In this document: positions 14,618 to 22,405 of the stretch, piece by piece
Layout of the letters: each line of letters opens with the position of its first letter
How positions within the stretch are numbered: the stretch's first letter is position 1
From: an uncultured Eubacteriales bacterium
GTDB lineage: Bacteria; Bacillota; Clostridia; Christensenellales; Aristaeellaceae
Reading direction: 5' to 3'
Assembly (NCBI GenBank): GCA_902793325.1
Contig: CADBCY010000028.1
Span: 1 to 39,010, forward strand
Length of the DNA stretch: 39,010 bases
Position numbers and translations under genes: made by a program
Notes under the pieces: generated by a model
Seen by the model: the letters and a program-made list of their open reading frames with translations, nothing else
Databases searched by the model: none
What the model was told of the DNA's origin: nothing

Positions 14618-15625
14618 ATGAAGTACGGACACATCGACCACGTTGAAAAGCCCATTTCCCACATCGTCTTCGGCACGGCGACGCCCAAGATGTTCGCGGC
14701 GTTCCGGTCGGTCTACGGCGATTCTCCCGACTTTCCCCAGCGCCTGGAGGCGGCCTTCCGCCTGTTGGACGACATGTACGCCGAGGGCGTGAACTGCTTT
14801 GACAGCTCCGACCACTACGGCGAGGAGCCCCTGGGCGAGTGGCTCGAGGCCCGCGGCCTGCACGACAAGGTGGTCATCTTCACCAAGGGCGCGCACCACA
14901 ACCGCTGGCGCAAGCGCGTGACGGACTTCGACATCCTGCACGACGTGCACAATTCCCTGGCGAAGCTCAAGACGAACCACCTGGACATCTACATGCTGCA
15001 CCGCGACGACCCCGAGGTGCCGGTCGGGCCCATCGTGGACGTGCTGAACCGCTGCTACGACGAGGGCAAGATCGGCGCGTTCGGCGGCTCCAACTGGACC
15101 GTGGAGCGCATCGAGGAGGCCAACGAGTACGCCGCGAAGCACGGCCTGCAGCCGTTCACCGTGTCCAGCCCCAACTTCGGCCTGGCGGACCAGGTGGAGG
15201 ATCCCTGGGGCGGCGGGTGCGTGACCATCTCCGGCCCGTCGAACCGCGCGGCGCGCAAGTGGTATGCGGAGAACCACATCCCGGTGTTCGCCTACTCGAC
15301 CATGGCGCGCGGCTTCTTCTCCGGCCTCGTGCACAGCGACGACCCCGAAGGTGCGAAGAAGATTATGGACGAACCCGGCCTGAAGGGCTACGCCTATCCC
15401 GAGAACTTCGAGCGCCTGCGCCGCTGCGAGGTGCTGGCGAAGGAAAAGGGCATGACCGTGCCGCAGATCGCCATGGCGTGGATCTTCAACCAGCGCGCGC
15501 TGGACGTGTACGCCCTCACCGCCCCGGTGCAGCGCGACATGATGCGCGTGAACGTCGAGGCCAGCGAGATCAGGCTCACCGACGCCGAGTGCGCGTGGCT
15601 GGACTTGGAGATTGATACGCTGTAG
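14618..15625 (+). CDS. Aldo/keto reductase
   Basis: A 335-aa NAD(P)H-dependent oxidoreductase with a TIM-barrel fold. The catalytic tetrad is visible: Asp and Tyr in FDSSDHYG, Lys in VIFTKG and His in YMLHRDD. GSNWTVERIEEA and the C-terminal AMAWIFNQ helix also fit the family. The start follows a GGAGGGAG site. It lies 28 bp after mglC and has no promoter of its own, so it is probably the last gene of the sugar operon. It may act on the imported sugar or a derivative, but the substrate cannot be read from sequence. Confidence 0.88.
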   Translation: MKYGHIDHVEKPISHIVFGTATPKMFAAFRSVYGDSPDFPQRLEAAFRLLDDMYAEGVNCFDSSDHYGEEPLGEWLEARGLHDKVVIFTKGAHHNRWRKRVTDFDILHDVHNSLAKLKTNHLDIYMLHRDDPEVPVGPIVDVLNRCYDEGKIGAFGGSNWTVERIEEANEYAAKHGLQPFTVSSPNFGLADQVEDPWGGGCVTISGPSNRAARKWYAENHIPVFAYSTMARGFFSGLVHSDDPEGAKKIMDEPGLKGYAYPENFERLRRCEVLAKEKGMTVPQIAMAWIFNQRALDVYALTAPVQRDMMRVNVEASEIRLTDAECAWLDLEIDTL

Positions 15626-15669
15626 ACGCGCCGGAATGCCGCTGAACGCGGATCAAAGGCAGACAAAGA

Positions 15670-15702
15670 GGCCCGGAATCTGCATTCCGGGCCTTGTGTT
15701 TT
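15670..15702. terminator. Terminator after the sugar operon
   Basis: A perfect 10-bp stem, GGCCCGGAAT (15670-15679) and ATTCCGGGCC (15684-15693), with a 4-nt loop is followed by TTGTGTTTT. On the minus strand the same hairpin is followed by TCTTTGTC and could also end the convergent XpaC-like gene. Confidence 0.8.
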
Positions 15703-15738
15703 GAATGTGGATGGAGCCGCCTGCGCCGCGTATCCGGG

Positions 15739-16707
15739 TCATTCCTCCGAACCGGCGGAGGTCCGCAGCCGGAACTCGCCGCTGTCCTGCAGCAGGCCGT
15801 CGCTGGCCATCATCGTCTCAAGCACGCTGATGTCGGACTCCACGTCCAGCGCCTCGGACTTGAACAGCCGGTCCTGCTGCTGCTCGAAGGCGTGGATCAG
15901 CGTATCCAGGATGTCCTCGATCTTCTTGCGCGCGGCCTGGATGTTCTCGCCCTGGTAACTCTGCTTCTCCATCAGGCTGTAGGACTTCAGCAGCTTCAGC
16001 GTGGTGGGGAGGTAGTAGTTCATGAACTTGCGCACTTCCTCGGCGTGCTCGGGCTTTTCGCGGACCACGCGGAAGATGCTGGCGGTCAGCTCGCCGATGC
16101 GGTCGATGCGCTCGGACACCTCCGCGTCGTCGATGGCGTCGTTCAGCTCGCGGATCTCCCGCAGCTTCGCCTCGAACTCCTCGCTCTCGGTGGCGGCGCG
16201 GCGGGGCTTGGGCTCCGGCTTCTTCGCTTCCGGCGCGGGGCGCGCGGCCTGCGGCTCGGAGGCGCGCGACCACATGGCGTCGCCCGCGGCGGCCTGGCTG
16301 CCGATGTTGATGTTGATGGTGGGGCCCGCGGCGGCCTGGGCGTCGGCGTTCAGGTACAGCATCATGGCGCTGTGGTCGACGTAGGCGCTGCCGACGATGT
16401 AACCGCTGTCGATCATCTCCTGCAGGCCGTCGATCACGTCCTTTTCCGCCATGCCGAGCCGCGAGGTGAGCTCGCGGATGCTGACGCTGCCGCGCTCGCC
16501 GATGAGGTTGGCCATGCGGCGGAACTCGCCCAGCTTCTTGATCTTGCCCTCGCGCTTGATGCGCTTGTAGGCCATGTACGCGCCGATCAGCGGGCCTACC
16601 GGGCCGGTGAAGCTGCCGCAGAGAAACAGCACGACGACCCAGAACCACGAGGGCTTGTGCTCGGGGTCCTTGGGGATGAAAAAGTGATTCTGTGCATTCC
16701 GCGCCAT
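15739..16707 (-). CDS. XpaC-like membrane protein (BCIP-hydrolysis family)
   Basis: A 322-aa protein. Residues about 20-47 form one or two membrane segments (WFWVVVLFLCGSF, GPLIGAYMAY). Next is a winged-helix-like stretch (about 55-100, SIRELTSRLGMAEKDVIDGL), then a Pro/Glu/Lys linker. The C-terminal helical part has FMNYYLPTTLKLLKSY and DILDTLIHAFEQQQDRLF, the hallmark of the XpaC (5-bromo-4-chloroindolyl phosphate hydrolysis) family. The biochemical role of that family is unclear; it is often linked to TelA-type toxic-anion resistance genes, none of which is present here. The start at 16707 follows AAAGGAGA; the upstream in-frame extension reaches across the promoter and is rejected. It has its own promoter on the minus strand. 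Confidence 0.82.
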   Translation of the reverse strand: MARNAQNHFFIPKDPEHKPSWFWVVVLFLCGSFTGPVGPLIGAYMAYKRIKREGKIKKLGEFRRMANLIGERGSVSIRELTSRLGMAEKDVIDGLQEMIDSGYIVGSAYVDHSAMMLYLNADAQAAAGPTININIGSQAAAGDAMWSRASEPQAARPAPEAKKPEPKPRRAATESEEFEAKLREIRELNDAIDDAEVSERIDRIGELTASIFRVVREKPEHAEEVRKFMNYYLPTTLKLLKSYSLMEKQSYQGENIQAARKKIEDILDTLIHAFEQQQDRLFKSEALDVESDISVLETMMASDGLLQDSGEFRLRTSAGSEE

Positions 16708-16731
16708 GTTAATCTTCTCCTTTATGCGGGT

Positions 16732-16760
16732 ATTATAGCATGTTTGAACCGGCGATTCAA
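16732..16760 (-). promoter_or_regulatory. Promoter of the XpaC-like gene
   Basis: On the minus strand TTGAAT (16755-16760) and TATAAT (16732-16737) are separated by 17 bp, 25 bp before the ATG. Confidence 0.75.
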
Positions 16761-16875
16761 GGCGGGATGGATAAAATGACGCCTTTTCGCGGCAAAATGT
16801 CGGCCCGGCGCAACGAATGCGCGACGGCTTGCGCGGGAAATGTACGCGGAATGTCAATTTCCGCGCCTGCTCCGG

Positions 16876-16904
16876 TTGACGCTGGGTTAAAAATCGGTTA
16901 CAAT
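16876..16904 (+). promoter_or_regulatory. Promoter of the 51-aa gene and the barnase/barstar genes
   Basis: TTGACG (16876-16881) and TACAAT (16899-16904) have a 17-bp spacer. No other promoter is evident before the barnase gene, so the three downstream genes probably form one transcript. Confidence 0.75.
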
Positions 16905-16965
16905 AGAGGGGTGGTTGCGTATAGCACGCATCCGGCCGGGGCAGACTGCGCCCGGAGGTGATCGC

Positions 16966-17121
16966 GTGAAGCGCAAGCACGAGCGGCGCGACGAAGCGCC
17001 CGCTGCCGTGGAAGTGGCCTCCGCCACCGAGTGCACCGGCCTGATGGCCGCGCTGCCGGAGGACGAAGAGGCCGACGAGCGCCTGGCCGCGCTGTACAGA
17101 ATCCACGAAGCGAAGCGATGA
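16966..17121 (+). CDS. Small acidic-tailed protein (51 aa)
   Basis: A 51-residue product starting at GTG. A near-perfect ribosome binding site (GGAGGTGATC, 16954-16963) strongly supports translation. The N-terminus is basic (KRKHERRDE). The middle reads ATECTGLMAALPEDEEADE and the end is LAALYRIHEAKR. I believe similar short ATECTGL-containing proteins occur in other Clostridia, but I know no function. It lacks a signal peptide or membrane segment. It lies upstream of barnase and shares its promoter, with a 46-bp gap that contains a hairpin (GGGGATCG at 17131-17138 pairing with 17142-17149, no T-tract). Confidence 0.7.
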   Translation: MKRKHERRDEAPAAVEVASATECTGLMAALPEDEEADERLAALYRIHEAKR

Positions 17122-17164
17122 CACGAAGCGGGGGATCGCGTCGATCCCCGGGAAGCACGAAAGG

Positions 17165-17701
17165 GTGATGCGGTTGAACAGGATGTGGAAGCGTTTGCTG
17201 GCCGCGATCGTGGCGGCGCTGCTGCTGGCGGCGTGCCTGGTCCCGGCGGCGCTCGGCGAGGACTGGCGCTCCATGCTGCGGGACGCCTTCGGGCTGGAGG
17301 AAGCGGAGGACGACGCCGGCGACGCGGGCGGGGGAGGATCGGGGTATCGTTTCGACGATCCCGTCACCGATCCGCAGCAGATCGTGAACTACCTGTCCCT
17401 CTACGGCGCGCTGCCGGACAACTTCATCACCAAGAAGCAAGCGCGCGCCCTGGGCTGGGACAGCAGCTACAACTACGTGGGGGACGTCGCCCCCGGCAAG
17501 AGCATCGGCGGCGACCGCTTCGGCAACTACGAAGGCGCGCTGCCGGACAGAAAGGGCCGGACGTGGTACGAGTGCGACGCCAACTATCGCGGTCGAAAGC
17601 GCGGCGCGGAGCGGGTGCTCTTCAGCTCGGACGGCCTCTACTACTATACCGACGACCACTACAACACCTTTACACAGATGTTCCCGGAGGAATTGCCATG
17701 A
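17165..17701 (+). CDS. Secreted barnase-type ribonuclease
   Basis: A 178-aa extracellular guanyl-specific RNase (barnase/N1-T1 family) that cleaves RNA after G. The N-terminus is a signal peptide. It contains a lipobox-like LAAC (21-24) as well as an ordinary ALG-ED cleavage site, so release or lipid anchoring are both possible. The mature part after a Gly-rich linker follows barnase closely: YGALPDNFITKKQARALGW, DVAPGKSIGGDRFGNYEG, then GRTWYECDANY. Catalytic residues are present: E136 (barnase Glu73), R146 (Arg83), R150 (Arg87) and H165 (His102) in DDHYNTFTQ. The start could be GTG 17165, ATG 17168 or TTG 17174, the last being best spaced from AAGGG. Its stop overlaps the barstar ATG. Confidence 0.88.
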   Translation: MMRLNRMWKRLLAAIVAALLLAACLVPAALGEDWRSMLRDAFGLEEAEDDAGDAGGGGSGYRFDDPVTDPQQIVNYLSLYGALPDNFITKKQARALGWDSSYNYVGDVAPGKSIGGDRFGNYEGALPDRKGRTWYECDANYRGRKRGAERVLFSSDGLYYYTDDHYNTFTQMFPEELP

Positions 17702-17946
17702 TTGTGCTGAACGGAAACGATATGGCGGAGCGCGGGGCGCTGCACGACCACCTGCGCGAGCGCCTCGGCCTGCCCGACTACTACGGCGGCAACCTGGACG
17801 CGCTGAACGACTGCCTGGGCGAGCGCGCGCGGCACGAGCTGGTGGTCATACAGCCCGCCGCGCCGTTCCTGGAGGGACTGGGGTCCTACGCGGCGCAGGT
17901 GCTGCGGGTGTTCGCGGACAACGGCGTGCAGGTGCTGCTGGACTGA
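17698..17946 (+). CDS. Barstar-type ribonuclease inhibitor
   Basis: An 82-aa cytoplasmic inhibitor of the barnase encoded just upstream. The barnase-binding helix is recognisable, LPDYYGGNLDALNDCL (25-40), with Asp34 and Asp38 matching barstar Asp35 and Asp39. Barstar Trp38 is Asn here, and Glu76 appears to be Asp74. Its ATG overlaps the barnase TGA (ATGA), so translation is coupled, which ensures the inhibitor is made with the toxin before export. At 82 residues it is slightly shorter than classical barstar (about 89-90). Confidence 0.88.
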   Translation: MIVLNGNDMAERGALHDHLRERLGLPDYYGGNLDALNDCLGERARHELVVIQPAAPFLEGLGSYAAQVLRVFADNGVQVLLD

Positions 17947-17992
17947 AACAAAAAACCATGAAATACACATACGAATCAAAGGAGGATACCCC

Positions 17993-18706
17993 ATGAGCAA
18001 CATTCCAACCCCCCACATCAACGCCCCGGCGGGCGCCTTTGCGCCCACGGTACTTATGCCCGGCGACCCGCTGCGCTCCCGCTTTATCGCGGAGAACTTC
18101 CTGGAAAACGCCGTGCTGGTGAACGACGTGCGCGGCGTGCAGGGCTATACGGGCACCTACAAGGGCAAGCGCGTGTCGGTGATGGCCTCGGGCATGGGCA
18201 TGCCCTCCATGGGCATCTACTCGTACGAGCTGTTCAACTGCTACGGCGTGGAGAGCATCATTCGCATCGGTACGGCCGGCGCGCTGACCGACAAGCTGAA
18301 GCTGCGGGACGTGGTGGCCGCGATGAGCACGTACACCGATTCCAACTACGGCGACCAGTTCGGCTTCCACGGCTCTCTGGCGCCCTGCGCCGACTTCGGG
18401 CTTCTGAGCGCGGCGGTGGCGGCGGGCGAGCGGCTCGGGCAGCACGTGGTGCCCGGCCCCGTGTGCACCCAGGACGCCTTCTACTTCCAGGGGGACTACA
18501 ATCCGTCGGCGATCCTCGGAAAGCTCGGCGTGCTGTGCGCGGAGATGGAGAGCTTCGCGCTCTACCTGAACGCCGCCGCGGCGGGGAAGCGCGCGCTGAG
18601 CCTTCTGACCATCTCCGACAACATCGTCACCGGCGAGGCCCTGCCCGCCGAGGATCGCCAGACGACGTTCACGAAGATGATGGAGATCGCGCTGGAAATC
18701 GCATGA
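17993..18706 (+). CDS. deoD: Purine nucleoside phosphorylase, DeoD type
   Basis: A 237-aa cytoplasmic enzyme that splits purine (deoxy)ribonucleosides with phosphate into base and (deoxy)ribose-1-phosphate for salvage. Family features are clear: VLMPGDPLRSRFIAE near the N-terminus, GMGMPSMGIYSYEL, IRIGTAGAL (phosphate site), the ribose-binding AEMESFALY and the catalytic Asp in TISDNIVTGE. Its length equals that of the bacterial hexameric enzyme. AAAGGAGG lies 7 bp before the ATG. It starts 46 bp after barstar with no clear promoter, so it may be read from the upstream transcript; a hairpin terminator follows. Confidence 0.92.
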   Translation: MSNIPTPHINAPAGAFAPTVLMPGDPLRSRFIAENFLENAVLVNDVRGVQGYTGTYKGKRVSVMASGMGMPSMGIYSYELFNCYGVESIIRIGTAGALTDKLKLRDVVAAMSTYTDSNYGDQFGFHGSLAPCADFGLLSAAVAAGERLGQHVVPGPVCTQDAFYFQGDYNPSAILGKLGVLCAEMESFALYLNAAAAGKRALSLLTISDNIVTGEALPAEDRQTTFTKMMEIALEIA

Positions 18707-18751
18707 CGCGCCAAGAAGGAAAGGACGCATTTACTTAAAAGAGAGCATGCG

Positions 18752-18787
18752 CAGGGGCGGCCGTCGGCCGCCCCTGTTGCCGTTTCG
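18752..18787 (+). terminator. Terminator after deoD
   Basis: A 10-bp GC-rich stem (CAGGGGCGGC at 18752-18761, complement at 18767-18776) with a CGTCG loop is followed by TTGCCGTTTC. The stem is strong but the T-tract is broken. Confidence 0.65.
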
Positions 18788-18921
18788 GCAGGGCGGTGGG
18801 GCGCCGCCCGCGCGTTGCCCTGTGAAGATCTGCGGCAGGATTTAACCCTTCCCACCCCACAAACTTTGCATCGCGGATGGATAATAGAAGCAACCGAAAC
18901 GACGACAGGAGGACGCCCGGC

Positions 18922-19761
18922 ATGAAGGAACGCGCGGACAGGATCTACCGACTGGTGGCGCTGGACATGGACGGCACGCTGCTGAACTCCGACCACGTCA
19001 TCTCACCCTACACGGCAGGCGTGCTGCGCCGCGCGACGGCGGCGGGGCGGATCGTGGCGCTGAGCACGGGCCGCGCGCTGTCCGAGCTGTGGCCGCATCT
19101 GAACGCCAACCCGGCCATAAGCTATGTCATCGGCGAGAGCGGCGGCTGCCTCTATAACGCGGCAAGGCGCGAGACGATCCGCCAGATCCTGCTCCCGGAC
19201 GACAGCGCGGAGGCCATCCTCCGGGCGGCACGGGACTACGACGTGTGCTATCAGGTGTTCTTCGAAAACCAGTCCTACATGGCCATGACGCCCGGAGCGG
19301 ACCTGGCGCGCTATCATATCGGCGAATTCGAGCCGGCCTTCCGGGCGGGCTCCCTGTTCGTGGACGACATCCTGGACGTATGGCGCGCGCACGACGGGCG
19401 CACGGAGAAGATCAACCTCTACTTCGCCTCCGGGGCGGACAAGGAGCGCTTCCGGCCCGTGCTTGCGCCGATGCGGCTGGGTGTGTTCGACTCCATGGGC
19501 GTGGGCTTTGAGATTTCCCCCGCGGAGGCCACCAAGGCGGCGGGGCTGGCGGCGCTGTGCGCGCACCTGGGCGTGGCGATGGAGGACGCCATGGCCGTGG
19601 GCGACGGCGGCAACGACGTGGACATCATGGCGGCGGCGGGCTTCTCCGTGGCCATGGGCAATGCCATCCCCGAGGTAAAGGCGCTGGCGGACGCCGTGAC
19701 CGACGACTGTGACCACGACGGCGCCGCGAAGGCCATCGAGCGCTACATGGGCCTGGCGTGA
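18922..19761 (+). CDS. Cof-type HAD phosphatase
   Basis: A 279-aa cytoplasmic HAD hydrolase of the Cof/HAD-IIB type, which dephosphorylates sugar phosphates or cofactors. Motif I is LVALDMDGTLL, motif II ALSTGRALSE, Lys in the ATKAAGL region, and motif IV AVGDGGNDVDIMAAAGFSVAMGNA. The cap domain lies between motifs II and III. The exact substrate is not predictable. The start at 18922 is 9 bp after AGGAGG (18907-18912); the longer frame from 18877 includes that site and is rejected. It is read alone; glmS has its own promoter 8 bp after this stop. Confidence 0.87.
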   Translation: MKERADRIYRLVALDMDGTLLNSDHVISPYTAGVLRRATAAGRIVALSTGRALSELWPHLNANPAISYVIGESGGCLYNAARRETIRQILLPDDSAEAILRAARDYDVCYQVFFENQSYMAMTPGADLARYHIGEFEPAFRAGSLFVDDILDVWRAHDGRTEKINLYFASGADKERFRPVLAPMRLGVFDSMGVGFEISPAEATKAAGLAALCAHLGVAMEDAMAVGDGGNDVDIMAAAGFSVAMGNAIPEVKALADAVTDDCDHDGAAKAIERYMGLA

Positions 19762-19768
19762 CAGGCGA

Positions 19769-19797
19769 TTGACACCTCCGGGGTTGTATGTTATAAT
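19769..19797 (+). promoter_or_regulatory. Consensus promoter of the glmS operon
   Basis: TTGACA (19769-19774) and TATAAT (19792-19797), spacer 17 bp. The leader of about 85 nt contains a small hairpin (GGGAC pairing with GTCCC around 19838-19860) but nothing recognisable as the glmS ribozyme that often controls this gene in Firmicutes. Confidence 0.85.
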
Positions 19798-19889
19798 GCG
19801 AAACTGAAAACGGGGACATCAATCGGGTAACGTGGCGCAGGGACAGCGCGGCGCAGTCCCGAGGCCCGGGTCCGGGAGGACGTGGTGAT

Positions 19890-21698
19890 ATGTGCGGAAT
19901 CGTAGGCTACATCGGCGCGCTTTCAGCCAAGGAAGTGCTGCTGAACGGGCTTGGACGGCTGGAGTATCGCGGCTACGACAGCGCGGGCATCGCCCTGATG
20001 GGCGAAGACGGCGGCGCACCGCAGATCCTGAAGACCACCAACAAAGTCGAGGCGCTGCGCAAGGACGCCGAGGCCGTGCCGGACGCGCACGCGGGCATCG
20101 GCCATACCCGCTGGGCCACCCACGGCGCCGTGAACGTCATCAACGCCCATCCCCATCGCGCGGGACGGGTGACGCTGGTGCACAACGGCATCGTGGAGAA
20201 CTACCAGCGCCTGCGCGCCAGGCTCGCGGACCAGGGGCGGACGCCGGTTTCCGAAACGGACACCGAGATCGCCGCCATGCTCATCGACTCCTACTACCGG
20301 GGCGACCCCCACGAGGCCGTGCGCCGCGCCGCCGCGGACATGGAGGGGAGCTTCACCCTGGCGATCCTGTTCGACGACCACCCGGACAAGGTCTACGCCA
20401 TCTGCCGCAACAGCCCCCTCACCGTGATGCACACCGGCCAGGGCAGCTTCCTGGGCTCGGACGTGCTGGCCTTCCTCCACTATGGAAGGAAGTACTACGC
20501 CCCCGCCAACGACCTGCTGTGCGAGCTGACCGCGGAGGGCATCGCCTTCTTCGATCCCGCCGACCGGCCGGTGGCGCTCCAGGAAAAGACCGTGGACTGG
20601 GACGTGGACTCCGCCGACAAGCAGGGCTATCCCCACTACATGATCAAGGAGATCCACGAGCAGCCCTCGGTGCTGCGCCGCACGGTGCGCCAGTACATCG
20701 TCGAGGACCGGGTGGACTTCAGCTGCGACGACCTCGAGCCGGACCTGTTCGAGGGCGTGGAGCACGTGCACATCGTGGCCTGCGGCACGGCCATGCACGC
20801 CGGCCTCACCGCCAAGCCCATGTTCGAGCAGCTGGCGGGCGTGTTGGTGAGCGTGGAGGTGTCCAGCGAGTTCCGGGACCGCGAGGCGCGGATCAACCCC
20901 CGCACGCTGTACATACTGGTGTCCCAGTCCGGCGAGACGGCCGACACGCTGGCGGCGCTGCGAAGGATCCGGGAGGGCGGCGCGAAGCTGCTGTCCGTCA
21001 TCAACGTCAAGGGCTCCACCATGGCGCGCGAGAGCCGCAACGTGGTCTACACGCAGGCGGGGCCGGAGATCGCCGTGGCGAGCACGAAGGCATTCACCAC
21101 CCAGGTGGCGGTGCTGTTCCTGGTGGCGCTGAAGATGGCGCAGGACCGCGGCGTGGACGTTTCCAATGAAGTCGCGGCGCTGCGGCGCGTGCACAAGCAG
21201 GTGGAGCGGGTGCTGTCCCGACGGCCCGCCATCGCCGAGGCGGCGCGCATGCTGGCGGCGGCGCGGGACATCTTCTACCTCGGCCGGGGCATGGACATGG
21301 CCCTTGCGGAGGAGGGGAGCCTGAAGATCAAGGAGATCAGCTACATCCACGCGGAGGCCTATCCCGCGGGCGAGATGAAGCACGGCACCATCTCCCTCAT
21401 CGAGCCGGGCGTTCCGACGGTGCTCATCGCCACGCAGAAGAACTGCTACGCCAAGTCGCTGCTCTGCGCGCAGGAGAACCGCTCCCGCGGCGGCGAGGTT
21501 CTGCTGATCGTGCCGGACGGCTGGCACGTGGAGAAGGACGGCGCGGACGTGGTGCTGCGCATCCCCGGCGACGGCGGCTTCATGAGCGCCTTCGGCGCGG
21601 CGGCGACGCTGCAGCTGCTGGCCTACGAGTGCGCCTACCAGAAGGGCATGCCCATCGACCAGCCCCGGAACCTCGCCAAGTCGGTGACGGTGGCGTAG
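19890..21698 (+). CDS. glmS: Glucosamine-6-phosphate synthase (glutamine-hydrolysing)
   Basis: A 602-aa enzyme that makes glucosamine-6-phosphate from fructose-6-phosphate and glutamine, the first step to UDP-GlcNAc. The N-terminal Ntn glutaminase begins MCGIVGYIG with catalytic Cys2, and has LEYRGYDSAGIA and HTRWATHG. Two SIS domains follow, with ACGTAMHAG, SQSGETADTL, STKAFTTQV, EISYIHAEAYPAGEMKHG and the invariant C-terminal NLAKSVTV. Length is normal. GGGAGG lies upstream of the ATG with somewhat long spacing. First gene of an operon with an acyltransferase-like gene and glmM, so all steps to acetylated amino-sugar phosphate are grouped. Confidence 0.95.
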   Translation: MCGIVGYIGALSAKEVLLNGLGRLEYRGYDSAGIALMGEDGGAPQILKTTNKVEALRKDAEAVPDAHAGIGHTRWATHGAVNVINAHPHRAGRVTLVHNGIVENYQRLRARLADQGRTPVSETDTEIAAMLIDSYYRGDPHEAVRRAAADMEGSFTLAILFDDHPDKVYAICRNSPLTVMHTGQGSFLGSDVLAFLHYGRKYYAPANDLLCELTAEGIAFFDPADRPVALQEKTVDWDVDSADKQGYPHYMIKEIHEQPSVLRRTVRQYIVEDRVDFSCDDLEPDLFEGVEHVHIVACGTAMHAGLTAKPMFEQLAGVLVSVEVSSEFRDREARINPRTLYILVSQSGETADTLAALRRIREGGAKLLSVINVKGSTMARESRNVVYTQAGPEIAVASTKAFTTQVAVLFLVALKMAQDRGVDVSNEVAALRRVHKQVERVLSRRPAIAEAARMLAAARDIFYLGRGMDMALAEEGSLKIKEISYIHAEAYPAGEMKHGTISLIEPGVPTVLIATQKNCYAKSLLCAQENRSRGGEVLLIVPDGWHVEKDGADVVLRIPGDGGFMSAFGAAATLQLLAYECAYQKGMPIDQPRNLAKSVTVA

Positions 21699-21731
21699 AC
21701 CCGGCGAATCGCTGAAACAGGAGGTTTTTCC

Positions 21732-22403
21732 ATGTCCGGTATCGAAATCAAAGACCTGTTCGACCTCTCCCATACCCTGGCCACGCCGCTGTTCGAGGGC
21801 AAGCGGTACCCCTGGGAGGTGCTGAAGGACATCAAGGCGTACATCCTCTCGCTGGGACCGACGCTGAGCCCCGAGGAGTTCGACCACCCCGCGGAGGACA
21901 TCTGGATCGCAAAGGACGCGAAGGTCGCGCCCTCCGCCTGCCTGAACGGCCCGCTGATCGTGGACTGCGGCGCGGAGCTCCGGCACTGCTGCTTCGTGCG
22001 GGGCTGCGCCATCGTGGGCAAGGGCGCCGTGGTGGGCAATTCCGTGGAGCTCAAGAACTGCGTGCTGTTCGACGGCGTCCAGGTGCCCCACTTCAACTAC
22101 GTGGGGGACTCCGTGCTGGGCTACAAGGCCCACATGGGCGCGGGCAGCGTGACCAGCAACGTCAAGAGCGACAAGAAGAACATCGTCATCCACGAGGGCG
22201 CGGGCATCGAGACCGGCCTTCGGAAGATCGGCGCCATGCTGGGCGACAACGTCGAGGTCGGCTGCAACAGCGTGCTGAACCCCGGCACCGTCGTGGGCCG
22301 GAACTGCATCGTATATCCCACGTCCTGCGTGCGGGGCGTGATCCCGGAGAACCACATTTACAAGGAAGCGACGCGCATCGAAATGCGCAGACAGGAGCGG
22401 TGA
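21732..22403 (+). CDS. Left-handed beta-helix acyltransferase, GlmU C-domain-like
   Basis: A 223-aa protein with hexapeptide repeats (for example IWIAKDAKVAPSACLNGPLIV, CAIVGKGAVVGNSVELKNCVL, VGDSVLGYKAHMGAGSVTSNV, IGAMLGDNVEVGCNSVLNPGTVVGRNCIVYP) that form a left-handed beta-helix. The stretch from NYVGDSVLG to the GDNVE turn resembles the acetyltransferase half of GlmU; the N-terminal uridyltransferase half is absent, replaced by about 55 residues of helix. Set between glmS and glmM, acetylation of glucosamine-1-phosphate is the natural role, but this is inferred. The ribosome binding site is AGGAGG before ATG 21732. It stops 2 bp before the glmM start. Confidence 0.82.
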   Translation: MSGIEIKDLFDLSHTLATPLFEGKRYPWEVLKDIKAYILSLGPTLSPEEFDHPAEDIWIAKDAKVAPSACLNGPLIVDCGAELRHCCFVRGCAIVGKGAVVGNSVELKNCVLFDGVQVPHFNYVGDSVLGYKAHMGAGSVTSNVKSDKKNIVIHEGAGIETGLRKIGAMLGDNVEVGCNSVLNPGTVVGRNCIVYPTSCVRGVIPENHIYKEATRIEMRRQER

Positions 22404-22405
22404 TT

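Noticed and set aside
16708-17367. N-terminal extension of the XpaC-like gene to 542 aa
   Set aside because: It crosses the promoter of the gene itself and runs antisense through the 51-aa and barnase genes; the ATG at 16707 has its own ribosome binding site.
19798-19889. glmS ribozyme/riboswitch in the glmS leader
   Set aside because: The leader is only about 90 nt and none of the conserved core strings of the ribozyme are seen.
19923-22355. 810-aa minus-strand open frame opposite glmS
   Set aside because: Shadow frame in GC-rich DNA; its residue make-up (His/Val/Arg/Gly-rich) and lack of motifs contrast with the clear GlmS on the other strand. The same applies to the long antisense frames opposite the EAL, HAD and LTA-synthase-like genes.
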